Source: Buchnera aphidicola (Cinara pseudotaxifoliae) (lineage in GTDB: Bacteria; Pseudomonadota; Gammaproteobacteria; Enterobacterales; Enterobacteriaceae). Taken from it: a stretch of 64,000 bases of DNA. Of this stretch, positions 48,986 through 59,366 are shown piece by piece. The position numbers were made by a program, and so were the translations under genes. The stretch is from assembly GCF_900128595.1 (NCBI RefSeq), contig NZ_LT635893.1:310001-374000 (forward strand). The letters run 5' to 3'. Below the pieces are notes generated by a model. That model did not search any database and had not been told where the DNA came from. It saw only the letters and a program-made list of their open reading frames with translations. How positions within the stretch are numbered: position 1 is the stretch's first letter; every line of letters starts with the position of its first letter.

Positions 48986-49861
48986 CTACTTATGTAATTG
49001 ATTAAAGATATTTTTTATTTTATAAAATAAAAAAGGATCTACATACGAAAAATACTGCGTATAGTTTTTCATATTATTACGCGATAAGCATAAAAATTGT
49101 TCTTTAAAAAAAAACATACGGTGATGTGATCGTACTTTTTTGATCCATGCATTAAAATCCTGAATATTATTTTGTACATAAACTTTAAATTTCATATCAG
49201 AAAAACCAAACCCACTATAATTAGATGAAATACCTTTATATACACCACTAGCATTAGCTATTAGATATAAATCTGTTTGCATTCCTGCCATAGTATAAAT
49301 TTGACTACCTAAATGAGGGATAAAAAAAGAGTTCATAATAGACTGTGAAGTCATTTTAAAATGTATGGGAAAATTTTTAGGAAAAGATATTTCATTAAAA
49401 GTAGCTATTTTATAATATGGGTAAATAAATAACCAACGCCAATTAAAGGAAATTACTTCAATAGTGATAGGTTTATTAAAATTTACTCTCAAAGGTTTAC
49501 TAGGATCTAATTTATGTGTAGTTAACCAAGATAAATTTGCTAAGAAAAGTATAATAGCAATTGGAACTAACCAGCATACAGTTTCAAATAAATACGAATG
49601 AGACCAATCAGGTGTATAATCCGAAAAAATATTAGATTGACGATAGTAAAAAGCAATTATTATAATCAAAAAAATCACAGGAACCACAATAATCAACATA
49701 ACCCTAAAAACCAATAATGCTAACTGTAATTCATTTTTTAAAATATATCCAGAAGCACAAACATGTATATTTTTACTTAAATAAAATAACAATAAAGATA
49801 AAAAACCAATAAAAAACATGGTTAAAATTTTAAAGATATTATATTTATTAAATATTTTCAT
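48986..49861 (-). CDS. cyoA: Cytochrome bo oxidase subunit II
   Basis: Membrane-anchored subunit with a periplasmic cupredoxin fold without Cu(A). About 291 residues (E. coli 315); the E. coli His/Met-rich tail is lost. YTPDWSHSYLFETVCWLVP, PITIEVISFNWRWLFIYP, MNSFFIPHLGSQIYTMAGMQ and YSGFGFSDMKF are diagnostic. A longer frame begins at 49903, but AGG before the ATG at 49861 and the family length favour the shorter form. The lipoprotein Cys is followed by Ala-Ser but preceded by Asn-Ile-His-Val, a poor lipobox. First gene of the operon. Confidence 0.95.
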   Translation of the reverse strand: MKIFNKYNIFKILTMFFIGFLSLLLFYLSKNIHVCASGYILKNELQLALLVFRVMLIIVVPVIFLIIIIAFYYRQSNIFSDYTPDWSHSYLFETVCWLVPIAIILFLANLSWLTTHKLDPSKPLRVNFNKPITIEVISFNWRWLFIYPYYKIATFNEISFPKNFPIHFKMTSQSIMNSFFIPHLGSQIYTMAGMQTDLYLIANASGVYKGISSNYSGFGFSDMKFKVYVQNNIQDFNAWIKKVRSHHRMFFFKEQFLCLSRNNMKNYTQYFSYVDPFLFYKIKNIFNQLHK

Positions 49862-50312
49862 AATTTTAAACCTATATAATACGATACATTTATTTATTAT
49901 CATTGCAATACAAACTAAAAAGTAAATAAAACAAAAAAAATATATATTATAAAAATTTTTAATACTTCAGTTAAAGTAAGTAATAATAAAAAAGTTTAAT
50001 AATTCTAAATTGACAGCCATTACAATTATATTGTATATTAAAAATAAAATGTATTTTTCTATATATAATACTTTTATGAACATCAAATATTGATAGTATC
50101 AATATACTAATATAAAACATATAAATACATTTATTTATTTAATATGAAAATTTTTAATATTTATAAACATTGTATCTATAAAATAAAATCTACTTTTACA
50201 AAACTAATAAATATCAAAATAGTATGTTCAATAAATACTAAAAAATTTAGTTAAAAAAACAATTAAAATTATAATTTTACTATAACATAGTAATCCAATA
50301 AAATAGATCATC
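49862..50312. other. Divergent intergenic region cyoA/bolA
   Basis: 451 bp with no gene. It contains an odd palindrome ATATTGATA-g-TATCAATAT (50087-50105). It must hold the cyo promoter. No recognisable ArcA or Fnr site could be supported. Confidence 0.45.
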
Positions 50313-50624
50313 ATGAAAAAAATCATTGAAAAAAAAATAAAATCTAAATTACATATTGTCTATTTAAAAATAAAAAATATTAGCAATATACATAAAACTA
50401 ATCAAAAAAATTTAAAACATTTTTTTATTACTGTATCTGCTTATGAATTCAATGAATTATCTTTATATTATCAACATAAAACTATATACAACCTACTTTT
50501 TAAGTATATTCCGCAAAAAATCTATGCAATACAATTAAATACCTATAAAACTTATCAATGGAAAAAAAAAAAAAACCTAACATTGTCGTTAATACCATGC
50601 ATATACAATATAAAAAATAATTGA
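50313..50624 (+). CDS. bolA: BolA family protein
   Basis: BolA proteins pair with monothiol glutaredoxins in Fe-S handling and act as morphogenes in E. coli. It has 103 residues (E. coli 105). Alignment by eye is good along the whole length: KKIIEKKIKSKL, YLKIKNISNIH, HFFITVSAYEFNELS, QHKTIYNLLFKYIPQKIYAI and TYQWKK. The C-terminal His ligand of E. coli HALALHTYT reads YAIQLNTYKT, so it is replaced. Its place before clpP agrees with E. coli bolA-tig-clpP-clpX-lon. The stop is TGA. Confidence 0.85.
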   Translation: MKKIIEKKIKSKLHIVYLKIKNISNIHKTNQKNLKHFFITVSAYEFNELSLYYQHKTIYNLLFKYIPQKIYAIQLNTYKTYQWKKKKNLTLSLIPCIYNIKNN

Positions 50625-51069
50625 TTAAATTCAATTTATTATATAAATATATGTAATGTACTATATACAGTATTTTTAAAAAAAAATCATATCGTGTTTT
50701 TTCAAAAATTACTAATATATTAATTTAAAGAAAATAAAATACATAATAATCATTATTGTTTTAATTCATATATTCAAATATATTATTATAGTGTTATATA
50801 TAATTCTTTAATCAATAATATTGTAATTTACATTAAAATTATGAATAATTATATATTTATATTTTGTATATATAAATATATAAATTTATAAATATTTCAT
50901 TATTATTCAATAATATAAAAATTTTTAATCATTGTTTTCAAATAAACAAATAATTATATATATTTAATAATTAATTATTTATATACGCTCATACATCTAT
51001 TTTTATATTAATAAAAAAAAAATAACATTTATACAAAAATATAACTATTTCCTAAAATAAGGATTACAT
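50625..51069. other. Gap between bolA and clpP (trigger-factor site)
   Basis: 445 bp, almost all A/T, without a frame or RNA gene. In E. coli tig (trigger factor) lies here. No tig sequence can be seen, so the gene appears deleted. Confidence 0.55.
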
Positions 51070-51693
51070 ATGAAATTTAATGAAAAAAATAAAAAAAAAC
51101 ATCATGATATATCTTTAATACCTTTTGTTATTGATAAAAGTTATCAAGGAGAACGCTCATATGATATTTTTTCACGATTACTAAAAGATAGAATTATTTT
51201 CATAACTGGAGCTATAAATGATAGTTTAGCTAGTATTGTTATATCCCAAATATTATTTTTGGAATCAGAAAACAAAAAAAAAGATATTTTTTTATATATT
51301 AATTCTCCAGGAGGAATAATAACATCTGGTTTATCTATTTATGATACTATGCAATTTGTTAAACCAGATATTAATACAATTTGCTTAGGACAAGCATGTT
51401 CTATGGCAGCAATATTATTATGTGCTGGAAAAAAAGGAAAAAGATTTTGTTTACCGAACGCTAGAATTATGTTACATCAACCTCTTGGTGGATTCCAAGG
51501 CCAAGCATCAGACATTATAATCCACGCTCGAGAAATAAAAAAAATAAAAAAAACAATAAATTGTTTATTATCTTATCATACACAACAATCTATTGAAAAA
51601 ATAACACAAGACATAGAACGTGATTATTTTTTTTCTCCAAAAGAAGCAATTAAATATGGTCTTATTGACTTAATTTTAAAAAAAAAAAAATAA
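51070..51693 (+). CDS. clpP: ATP-dependent Clp protease proteolytic subunit
   Basis: Tetradecameric serine protease fed by ClpX. It has 207 residues, equal to E. coli ClpP precursor. The triad is at canonical positions: Ser111 ([11 protein letters not shown]), His136 ([11 protein letters not shown]) and Asp185 (IERDYFF). [16 protein letters not shown] lines the oxyanion site. AAGGA precedes the ATG. clpX begins 42 bp after the stop. Confidence 0.98.
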   Translation: MKFNEKNKKKHHDISLIPFVIDKSYQGERSYDIFSRLLKDRIIFITGAINDSLASIVISQILFLESENKKKDIFLYINSPGGIITSGLSIYDTMQFVKPDINTICLGQACSMAAILLCAGKKGKRFCLPNARIMLHQPLGGFQGQASDIIIHAREIKKIKKTINCLLSYHTQQSIEKITQDIERDYFFSPKEAIKYGLIDLILKKKK

Positions 51694-51735
51694 AATTTAC
51701 GTAAAATCATATAATAACTGACAATAAAGAAAAAT

Positions 51736-52992
51736 ATGAATAATACAATTAATAATCAAAATTATATATTTTGTTCATTTTGTAAAAAAAAAGAACAAGA
51801 AACAGAAAAGATGATAAGCGGTCTATCTGGACACATTTGTAATCAATGTGTTGTATTATGTTATGATATTTTAAATACAAAAAAATCACAAAAAAAAAAC
51901 AAAACAATTCCATTACCTAAACCCAGTGATATAAAAAAATATTTAGATCAATTTATTATCGGACAAAAAAAAGCTAAAAAAATAATTTCAGTAGCGGTAT
52001 ATAATCATTATAAAAAATTAAACTATATACTCAATAATGATAACAATATAATTAAATTAGAAAAAAGTAATGTTTTATTAATCGGACCTACTGGTACAGG
52101 AAAAACACTAATCGCTGAAACATTAGCAAAATATCTAAATATACCATTTGCTATTGCAGATGCTACTTCACTGACAGAAGCGGGATATGTAGGAGAAGAC
52201 GTCGAAAATATTTTAAGAAAATTAATTGAAAATAGTAATTACGAAATACATGAAGCAGAAAAAGGAATCATATATATTGATGAAATTGATAAAATCACCA
52301 AAAAATCAGAAAATATTTCTATAACCCGCGATGTATCTGGAGAAGGTGTTCAACAAGCCTTGCTAAAAATAATAGAAGGAACAATTGCTTCTGTTCCTGT
52401 AAAAGGAACACGAAAACACCCGCAACAAGAAACTTGGAAAATTGATACTTCAAAAATTTTATTTATTTGCGGAGGATCCTTTTTCGGACTAAAAAAAATT
52501 ATATATAATCGCATTGATAGTACATCTACTATTGGATTTAAAAAAAAAATAAAAAAAATTATTTCTAATAAAAATAAACCTAAAATATCAACACAACCGA
52601 AAGATCTTATTAAATATGGATTAATACCTGAATTTATTGGAAGATTACCCATTATAGTAGAACTTGATAGCTTAACCGAAAAAGATTTAATAAAAGTTCT
52701 TTGCAAACCTAAAAATGCATTAATAAAACAATATAAAAAATTATTTTCTTTAGATAATATTGAACTTAAATTTGATAATTCTGCTTTAAAAGAAATTGCA
52801 AAACAATCCATAAAAAAAAAAACAGGAGCAAGAGGTTTGCGCTCAATTTTAGAATCTCTTTTATTAAATGTAATGTATCAAGCACCAAAAATAAAAAATA
52901 TAAAAGGTATATATATTGATGCATCAGTTGTTAAAGGAAAAAACACTCCTAAATTATCTTTTTTAGAAAAAAAATTAAATAAAATCAAATAA
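51736..52992 (+). CDS. clpX: ATP-dependent Clp protease ATPase subunit ClpX
   Basis: AAA+ unfoldase for ClpP. It has 418 residues (E. coli 424). The N-terminal zinc domain has Cys13, 16, 35 and 38 (CSFC and CNQC). Walker A GPTGTGKT is near 116, pore loop GYVGEDVE, Walker [11 protein letters not shown], and the ClpP-docking IGF loop is in STSTIGFKK. The sensor region [11 protein letters not shown] is present. In the clpP-clpX-lon order of E. coli. Confidence 0.98.
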   Translation: MNNTINNQNYIFCSFCKKKEQETEKMISGLSGHICNQCVVLCYDILNTKKSQKKNKTIPLPKPSDIKKYLDQFIIGQKKAKKIISVAVYNHYKKLNYILNNDNNIIKLEKSNVLLIGPTGTGKTLIAETLAKYLNIPFAIADATSLTEAGYVGEDVENILRKLIENSNYEIHEAEKGIIYIDEIDKITKKSENISITRDVSGEGVQQALLKIIEGTIASVPVKGTRKHPQQETWKIDTSKILFICGGSFFGLKKIIYNRIDSTSTIGFKKKIKKIISNKNKPKISTQPKDLIKYGLIPEFIGRLPIIVELDSLTEKDLIKVLCKPKNALIKQYKKLFSLDNIELKFDNSALKEIAKQSIKKKTGARGLRSILESLLLNVMYQAPKIKNIKGIYIDASVVKGKNTPKLSFLEKKLNKIK

Positions 52993-53120
52993 CATGGTAG
53001 TCTACTGTCAGTAGAAAAGTATTTATATTAAAAATACATTCTATTTACTAATATCCCAAATAAAATATACAATTTATAAATTTTGTATGTATTTAAAATA
53101 CTGAAAGAGAGAATATATAT

Positions 53121-55460
53121 ATGAATTCTGAGTTTTCTGAAAATATTAGTATTCCAATACTTCCTTTGCGAGATATTGTAATCTATCCGTATATGGTTAC
53201 TCCTTTATTTATAGGTCGAAAAAAATCAATAAAATGCATAAATTTTTCCATGCAGAATGACAAAAAAATACTATTGATAACACAAAAAGACTCTTCTGTT
53301 GAAAATCCCAAAAAAAATGATTTATTTAACGTTGGAACTGTAGCAAAAATTTTACAAATTCTCAATTTACCAGATGGAACTATTAAAATAATCATTAAAG
53401 GTAAAAAAAGAGCTAAGATAAAAAAAATAGAAAAATACGATACTTATCAAGTAGCAAATATAAAATATATTAAACCAATTCAAATAAAAGAAAAGGACAA
53501 AAAAGTATTAATTAAAACTACAATTAATCAATTCAAAAAATATATACAATTTAATAAAAAAATATCACCAGAAACACTGGATTTATTAAAAAAAATAAAT
53601 AACATAGAAAAATTAAGTGATATGTTAGCATATTATATTCCTTTAAAAATACAAGATAAACAATCACTGTTAGAAACATTCCATACTAATAAACGTTTAG
53701 AATTTTTAATCGGTATGATGGAATCAGAAATTGATTTATTGAAAATAGAAAAACGTATTCAAAATAGAATTAAAAAACAAACAGAAAAAAATCAAAGAGA
53801 ATATTTTTTAACAGAACAAATGAAAGCAATTCAAAAAGAATTAGGTCATTCCGATTCATATATTGATGAAAATGAAAAACTAAACAAAAAAATTAATTTA
53901 GCTAAAATGCCAAAAGAAGCAGATAAAAAAACACGATCAGAATTTAAAAAATTAAAAACAATGTCATCCATGTCAGCAGAGGCTACAGTAGTAAGAAATT
54001 ATGTAGAATGGATGATACAAATTCCATGGAATAAAAAGAGTAAATTAAAAAAAAATCTTAATACTGCTCACAAAATTTTAAATATTGATCATTTTGGGTT
54101 AAATGACGTAAAAGAAAATATTTTAGAATATTTAGCGGTACAAAATCGAACTAGAAAGATTAAAGGACCAATTCTATGTTTTGTAGGTCCTCCAGGTATT
54201 GGAAAAACGTCCTTAGGTAAATCTATTGCTAGAGCAACAGGAAGAAAATATATTCGAATGGCTTTAGGAGGAATAAGAGACGAAGCAGAAATAAGAGGAC
54301 ATAGACGAACATACATAGGATCTATGCCTGGAAAATTAATGCAAAAAATAACTAAATCAGGAGTTAAAAATCCCTTATTTTTATTAGATGAAATAGATAA
54401 AATGGCTTTCGATATACGAATAGATCCTGCTGCTGCTTTATTAGAAGTTTTAGATCCCGAACAAAATATTTCATTTAATGATCATTATTTAGAAATAGAT
54501 TACGATTTATCGGAGGTTATGTTTATTGCTACTGCTAATTCAATGAATATACCTACTCCTTTATTAGATCGAATGGAAATAATAAGGTTATCAGGATATA
54601 CTGAAGAAGAAAAAACACACATTGCTAAAAAATATTTACAACCTAAACAAATGAAAGCAAACGCCTTAAAAAAAACAGAATTATCTATTCAAGATCCAGC
54701 TTTAATAAATATAATCAGATATTATACTAGAGAATCAGGAGTAAGATCTCTAGAAAGGGCGATCTCGAAAATTTGTAGAAAATCTGTAAAAAAAATTTTA
54801 TTAAATAAAAATTGCGTTTCTGTTATTATTAATAAAAAAAATTTAAAAAATTATTTAGGTATTAAAAAATATACATATGGAAAAATCAACAAAACAAATC
54901 AAATTGGACAAGTAATTGGTTTAGCGTGGACAGAAATGGGTGGTGATTTATTAACTATTGAATGTACTAGTATACCAGGTAAAGGAAAACTCATACATAC
55001 GGGTTCTCTTGGAAAAGTCATGCAAGAATCTATACAAACAGCTCTAACAGTGGTTCGATCACAAGCTCAAAAACTAAATATACAAAAAAATTTTTATATT
55101 AAAAAAGATATTCATATACATGTACCTGAAGGAGCTACTCCTAAAGACGGACCAAGCGCCGGTATTACTATGTGTACAGCAATAGTATCGTGTTTAACTA
55201 ACAATCCTGTAAAATCAAATATTGCAATGACAGGAGAAATAACTTTACAAGGAAGAGTATTAAACATAGGTGGATTAAAAGAAAAATTAATAGCTGCTCA
55301 TCGAGGAGGTGTTAAAACAGTATTAATACCTTATGGAAATAAAAGAGAGTTGTCTAAAATACCCAAGAATATTCTTTCCGACTTATATATACATTCAATA
55401 AAAAAAATAGAGGACATTTTAATACTTGCATTAGAAAAAAATCCTTATATTAATACATAA
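53121..55460 (+). CDS. lon: ATP-dependent protease Lon
   Basis: Hexameric AAA+ protease for misfolded and regulatory proteins. It has 779 residues (E. coli 784). The N-terminal substrate domain starts ISIPILPLRDIVIYPYMVTP. Walker A is VGPPGIGKTSLGKS near 354, followed by GGIRDEAEIRGHRRTYIG and LLDEIDKM. The Ser-Lys dyad is Ser in DGPSAGITM near 678 and Lys in GGLKEKLIAAHRGG near 721. GAGAG precedes the ATG. A hairpin follows the stop. Confidence 0.98.
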   Translation: MNSEFSENISIPILPLRDIVIYPYMVTPLFIGRKKSIKCINFSMQNDKKILLITQKDSSVENPKKNDLFNVGTVAKILQILNLPDGTIKIIIKGKKRAKIKKIEKYDTYQVANIKYIKPIQIKEKDKKVLIKTTINQFKKYIQFNKKISPETLDLLKKINNIEKLSDMLAYYIPLKIQDKQSLLETFHTNKRLEFLIGMMESEIDLLKIEKRIQNRIKKQTEKNQREYFLTEQMKAIQKELGHSDSYIDENEKLNKKINLAKMPKEADKKTRSEFKKLKTMSSMSAEATVVRNYVEWMIQIPWNKKSKLKKNLNTAHKILNIDHFGLNDVKENILEYLAVQNRTRKIKGPILCFVGPPGIGKTSLGKSIARATGRKYIRMALGGIRDEAEIRGHRRTYIGSMPGKLMQKITKSGVKNPLFLLDEIDKMAFDIRIDPAAALLEVLDPEQNISFNDHYLEIDYDLSEVMFIATANSMNIPTPLLDRMEIIRLSGYTEEEKTHIAKKYLQPKQMKANALKKTELSIQDPALINIIRYYTRESGVRSLERAISKICRKSVKKILLNKNCVSVIINKKNLKNYLGIKKYTYGKINKTNQIGQVIGLAWTEMGGDLLTIECTSIPGKGKLIHTGSLGKVMQESIQTALTVVRSQAQKLNIQKNFYIKKDIHIHVPEGATPKDGPSAGITMCTAIVSCLTNNPVKSNIAMTGEITLQGRVLNIGGLKEKLIAAHRGGVKTVLIPYGNKRELSKIPKNILSDLYIHSIKKIEDILILALEKNPYINT

Positions 55461-55510
55461 ATAAACAAAAAAGTGAAAAAAAAATTAAAGAAAATTTTAC
55501 TTTATATAAC

Positions 55511-55543
55511 ATAGCTAGCAAACATTATATTCTTGCTAGTTAT
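55511..55543 (+). terminator. Hairpin between lon and ppiD
   Basis: ATAGCTAGCAA (55511-55521) pairs with TTGCTAGTTAT (55533-55543) with one G-U pair and an 11-base loop. No T run follows, so it may attenuate or protect the lon 3' end. Confidence 0.45.
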
Positions 55544-55597
55544 GAATCTATAAAACAAACATCTTAAATAACGACATTAGTAATCTAAAAGGTCCTT

Positions 55598-57448
55598 ATG
55601 ACTATATCAGCACTAAAAAATTTTTATAAAAAAAATATTTTAATAATTATTACTACAATAATTATATTATCTATTGTATTAAGTAATATATCAAATTTTT
55701 TTGTATACAATAACCCTCTACCTTTAATAACTATTAATCAAGAAAAAATTTATCCACCAATATTACAATTAAACTATCAAATTATTAAAAAAAATGAACA
55801 AAAAACCATAAAAAACATGTTGTCCACTTCAATACAAAAAAAAGAATACGTTCAGTATATTTTTCAAAGAATCATTACCAAAACAATAAATGAATCACTA
55901 TTAAAACAATATGTAGATAAGATACATTTAAAAATGTTAAATAAGTATGCAAAAAAAATAATCTTATCGTCAAAATATTTTCAAGTTAATGGCTCTTTCA
56001 ATTATGAAAAATACTTCAAGTTTATTAATTTTATTATGTATTCACATAAACAGTATCTTTATGCTTTACAAAAAAAAATAGCAGTAAAATATTTAATAAA
56101 AATTTTATTAAAATCAATTATTGTGCTCAAACATGATATACAAAAAAAATTTAAAAAAATCATAAATAAAAAAAATATAAGTATCACTAATTTTAAAATT
56201 TCTACAAAAAATTTAATTAATAAAAATAACACTTCTAAAATGCTAAAAAACTTATATTTAAATAAAGATACTCTTCAAAAATATCAATCATACATAGTAA
56301 AAACTATACATTTAAAAAAAAAATCGTCAACTAAAAAAAATATACAGCACAACATAAATTTATATTTACATAAAATAAAAAAAAAAATAACAAAAAAAAA
56401 ATACAATTATCATTGTATACAAACGAATAATTTAAAAAAAGCATATATACTTAAAAAAAACATCAAAAATGAAATATTATCAAAAAAAATTTTGAATGTT
56501 TCGTTCAAGCACAATAAAAATGATTTCACTGATATTAATTTAGGATGGACAAAAAAAAAAAATGTACCTGCTTTAATTAAAAATTGTCAATTAAAAAAAA
56601 TAGGTGATAGCTCAAAAATAATATTTTATAAAAATAATTTTTTTATTTTTACCTTACATTCTATCAAAAAAACAAATACAAAAAATGCAAATAAACTGAA
56701 TCAGTACATCAAGAAAAAAATTCAATATAATAATTTATTTTTTAAAAAAATGATTTTAAACAACAAACTAAACAAATTATTAAAAAAAAAGGGAATTCAG
56801 TTAGACAAATTATTACCGAAAAATTATGCAAAAACACGTATTCAAAAATTTTTAAATTATCATGATTTAATTAAATATGTTACTACTAAAACTATATATC
56901 CATCTTTAAAAGATTTTACTAAATTGAAAAAACAATCTAGTATTCAAAAATCTACAAAAATCTACAAAAATGCAAAAAATCATATTTATTTATTACAAAC
57001 AAAATTATGCAAAAAGAAAACAAAACAAAAAAAAAAACAATTCTTTAAAGAATTTATAGTAAAACATAAAAATAAAATTAATTATTTACATATAAAAAAT
57101 TTTTTATTAACTGATTACAATAAAAAAAAAATTTTTTTAAAAAAAAATCCAATATACAGCAGCAATACTCAAACTATCTCTTATAAAAAAAATATAGAAA
57201 TAATGAATATTATAAAAAATATTCCTAATTTACAAACAAATAAATCTATATACTTTTTATTAAAAAATTCCAATAAAAAATATATGTTAATAATACTAAA
57301 AAAACAATTTTTTAAAAAAATTAATGCTACAGACAAAAAACATGTTATTCAACAAATTAAACAATATATGAAAATGAAAATTATTACAGCTATTTTACAG
57401 AATTTATATAAAAAATCTAAAATAACATATAATTTTAATATTAAATAA
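55598..57448 (+). CDS. ppiD: Periplasmic chaperone PpiD, highly diverged
   Basis: PpiD is an inner-membrane-anchored periplasmic chaperone near the SecYEG exit. It has 616 residues (E. coli 623). One N-terminal membrane helix (about residues 13-34) is followed by a SurA-like region: FQVNGSFNYEKYFKFI fits E. coli FQTDGKFDNSRYNGIL. INLGWTKKKNVPALIKN is the only clear parvulin trace (E. coli DLGWLE). The rest is Lys/Asn-rich low-complexity sequence. The place after lon supports the name; isomerase activity is unlikely. AAAGG precedes the ATG. Confidence 0.85.
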   Translation: MTISALKNFYKKNILIIITTIIILSIVLSNISNFFVYNNPLPLITINQEKIYPPILQLNYQIIKKNEQKTIKNMLSTSIQKKEYVQYIFQRIITKTINESLLKQYVDKIHLKMLNKYAKKIILSSKYFQVNGSFNYEKYFKFINFIMYSHKQYLYALQKKIAVKYLIKILLKSIIVLKHDIQKKFKKIINKKNISITNFKISTKNLINKNNTSKMLKNLYLNKDTLQKYQSYIVKTIHLKKKSSTKKNIQHNINLYLHKIKKKITKKKYNYHCIQTNNLKKAYILKKNIKNEILSKKILNVSFKHNKNDFTDINLGWTKKKNVPALIKNCQLKKIGDSSKIIFYKNNFFIFTLHSIKKTNTKNANKLNQYIKKKIQYNNLFFKKMILNNKLNKLLKKKGIQLDKLLPKNYAKTRIQKFLNYHDLIKYVTTKTIYPSLKDFTKLKKQSSIQKSTKIYKNAKNHIYLLQTKLCKKKTKQKKKQFFKEFIVKHKNKINYLHIKNFLLTDYNKKKIFLKKNPIYSSNTQTISYKKNIEIMNIIKNIPNLQTNKSIYFLLKNSNKKYMLIILKKQFFKKINATDKKHVIQQIKQYMKMKIITAILQNLYKKSKITYNFNIK

Positions 57449-57585
57449 TCTTTTTAATTAAAAATTCAATCAAAAACTTAAAAAATCAATCAAAATCAAG
57501 AAAAATATTAATATAGTTTATAACTATATACAAAATGTTATTTTTAATATCATACATACTTAATATTTTAAAATAAGGCATATAT

Positions 57586-59322
57586 GTGGAATTATTAAAA
57601 GAATTAAAATGGTTTTTTTTTCAGGAATGGAAAAAATATATCGGAACGTTTCTTATACTTACTATAATTACTTTATTACAATTACTTCCTTCTAAAATAA
57701 CAGGATCTACCATTGATCTAATTTTAAATCATCAATCATCCACTTCACAAATATTATTAAATATATCAAAAATTATTTCAATATCTATTATTATTTACAT
57801 ATTAAAATATTTTTGGAGAATTTTATTATTTAGCGCATCAAATCAATTAACTTCTCAATTACGAATAAAATTTTGTTCTTCTTTATTAAAACAAGATGCA
57901 ACATTTTATTCAAAACATAGAATTGGTGATTTAATATCCAGAGCAACTAGTGATATTGATAGAATCGTGTTTTCAACAGGAGAAGGTATTTTGACAATCG
58001 TCGATTCTGTTATTTCAGGATGTTCAATAATTGTTATGATGTGTGCACAAACAAATTGGAAATTATCTTTATTTGCTTTAATACCTATGCCTATAATGGC
58101 GGTTATGATGCAAAGATATGGAAAATTATTATACAAAAACTTTCAAAAATCACAAAAATATTTTTCTTTTTTAAATAATCAAACACAAGATAGTCTAAGT
58201 AATATACACATGATACGAAATTTTGGGCTAGAAAAACTAGAAACAAAAAAATTTTCTTCTTTAGCATTTAAAGTAGGACAAAAAAATCTCCAAGTATCAA
58301 AAATAGATGCACAATTTGATCCTATTATTCATCTTTCAATTGCTCTATCCAATTTATTTGCAATATTAGGAGGAAGTTTTTTAATTACCCAAAAACAATT
58401 AACATTCGGACAATTAACAAGTTTTATATTATATTTAGGATCTATGATTTGGCCAATACTTGCCTTTGCATGGATGTTTAATATTTTGGAGCGCAGTAAG
58501 GTTTCGTGGCAAAGAATAAAAAAAATAATTAATTACACAAACAAAAAAAATACACCTATCGGTAGTATTAATATTAATGATCCACTTAATTTATATATAA
58601 ATATAAAAAAATTCTCTTTTCCTTTTAGAAAAAATAACTCTTTATATAATATAAAATTCATAATATCTAATAACACAACTTTAGGGATTTGCGGTCCAAC
58701 AGGATCCGGAAAAACTACTTTAATCCGATTAATACAAAAACATTTTTTCATATCCAAAGGACAAATAAAATGTTGTCAGCATGATATTAATCATATAAAG
58801 TTAAAACAATGGCGTTCTATTGTATCAGTAGTAAATCAAACACCTTTTTTATTTTCTACTAATGTATTAAATAATATCGCTTTCGGAAAACCAGATGCTA
58901 CTTTTCAAGAAATTAAACATGTAGCTAAATTAGCGTGCATACACGAAGATATAAAAAAATTACCACAAGGATATTACACTCAAATTGGAGAAAAGGGAAT
59001 CAAATTATCAGGAGGTCAAAAACAAAGAATTACAATTGCTAGAGCTTTTTTAATATCATCCAAAATTTTTATTTTAGATGATCCATTATCTGCTGTAGAC
59101 CATGATACAGAAAAAAAAATAATTAAAAATATCCACAAATATACTAAAAAAAACAATATAACAACTATAGTTGTAACACATCGATTATCAATATTAGAAA
59201 AATTCAATAATATTATTGTCTTAAAAAACGGTACTGTTCTACAACAAGGATCACATGCGCAATTATTACTTCAAAAAAATTGGTATTCTAGAATGTATAA
59301 TTATCAAAAATTTAAACAATAA
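57586..59322 (+). CDS. mdlA: Multidrug-type ABC transporter half MdlA
   Basis: Membrane-ATPase half-transporter, expected to pair with MdlB. It has 578 residues (E. coli 590). Six N-terminal helices; FYSKHRIGDLISRATSDIDR is the coupling region. Walker A CGPTGSGKTTLIRL is near 370, signature LSGGQKQRITIARA near 474, H-loop VVTHRLS. The Walker B end is FILDDPLSAVD, with Asp at the catalytic Glu position as in E. coli MdlA. The start is GTG 57586 with AAGG seven bases before; the overlapping ATG at 57584 is out of frame. Confidence 0.95.
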   Translation: MELLKELKWFFFQEWKKYIGTFLILTIITLLQLLPSKITGSTIDLILNHQSSTSQILLNISKIISISIIIYILKYFWRILLFSASNQLTSQLRIKFCSSLLKQDATFYSKHRIGDLISRATSDIDRIVFSTGEGILTIVDSVISGCSIIVMMCAQTNWKLSLFALIPMPIMAVMMQRYGKLLYKNFQKSQKYFSFLNNQTQDSLSNIHMIRNFGLEKLETKKFSSLAFKVGQKNLQVSKIDAQFDPIIHLSIALSNLFAILGGSFLITQKQLTFGQLTSFILYLGSMIWPILAFAWMFNILERSKVSWQRIKKIINYTNKKNTPIGSININDPLNLYINIKKFSFPFRKNNSLYNIKFIISNNTTLGICGPTGSGKTTLIRLIQKHFFISKGQIKCCQHDINHIKLKQWRSIVSVVNQTPFLFSTNVLNNIAFGKPDATFQEIKHVAKLACIHEDIKKLPQGYYTQIGEKGIKLSGGQKQRITIARAFLISSKIFILDDPLSAVDHDTEKKIIKNIHKYTKKNNITTIVVTHRLSILEKFNNIIVLKNGTVLQQGSHAQLLLQKNWYSRMYNYQKFKQ

Positions 59323-59366
59323 TAATCATACATGAATATACCATTCAATTTATATAGGAAAAAATA

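Noticed and set aside
50953..51069. Heat-shock (sigma-32) promoter before clpP
   Set aside because: I looked for CTTGAAA and CCCCAT elements before clpP, lon and htpG and found none.
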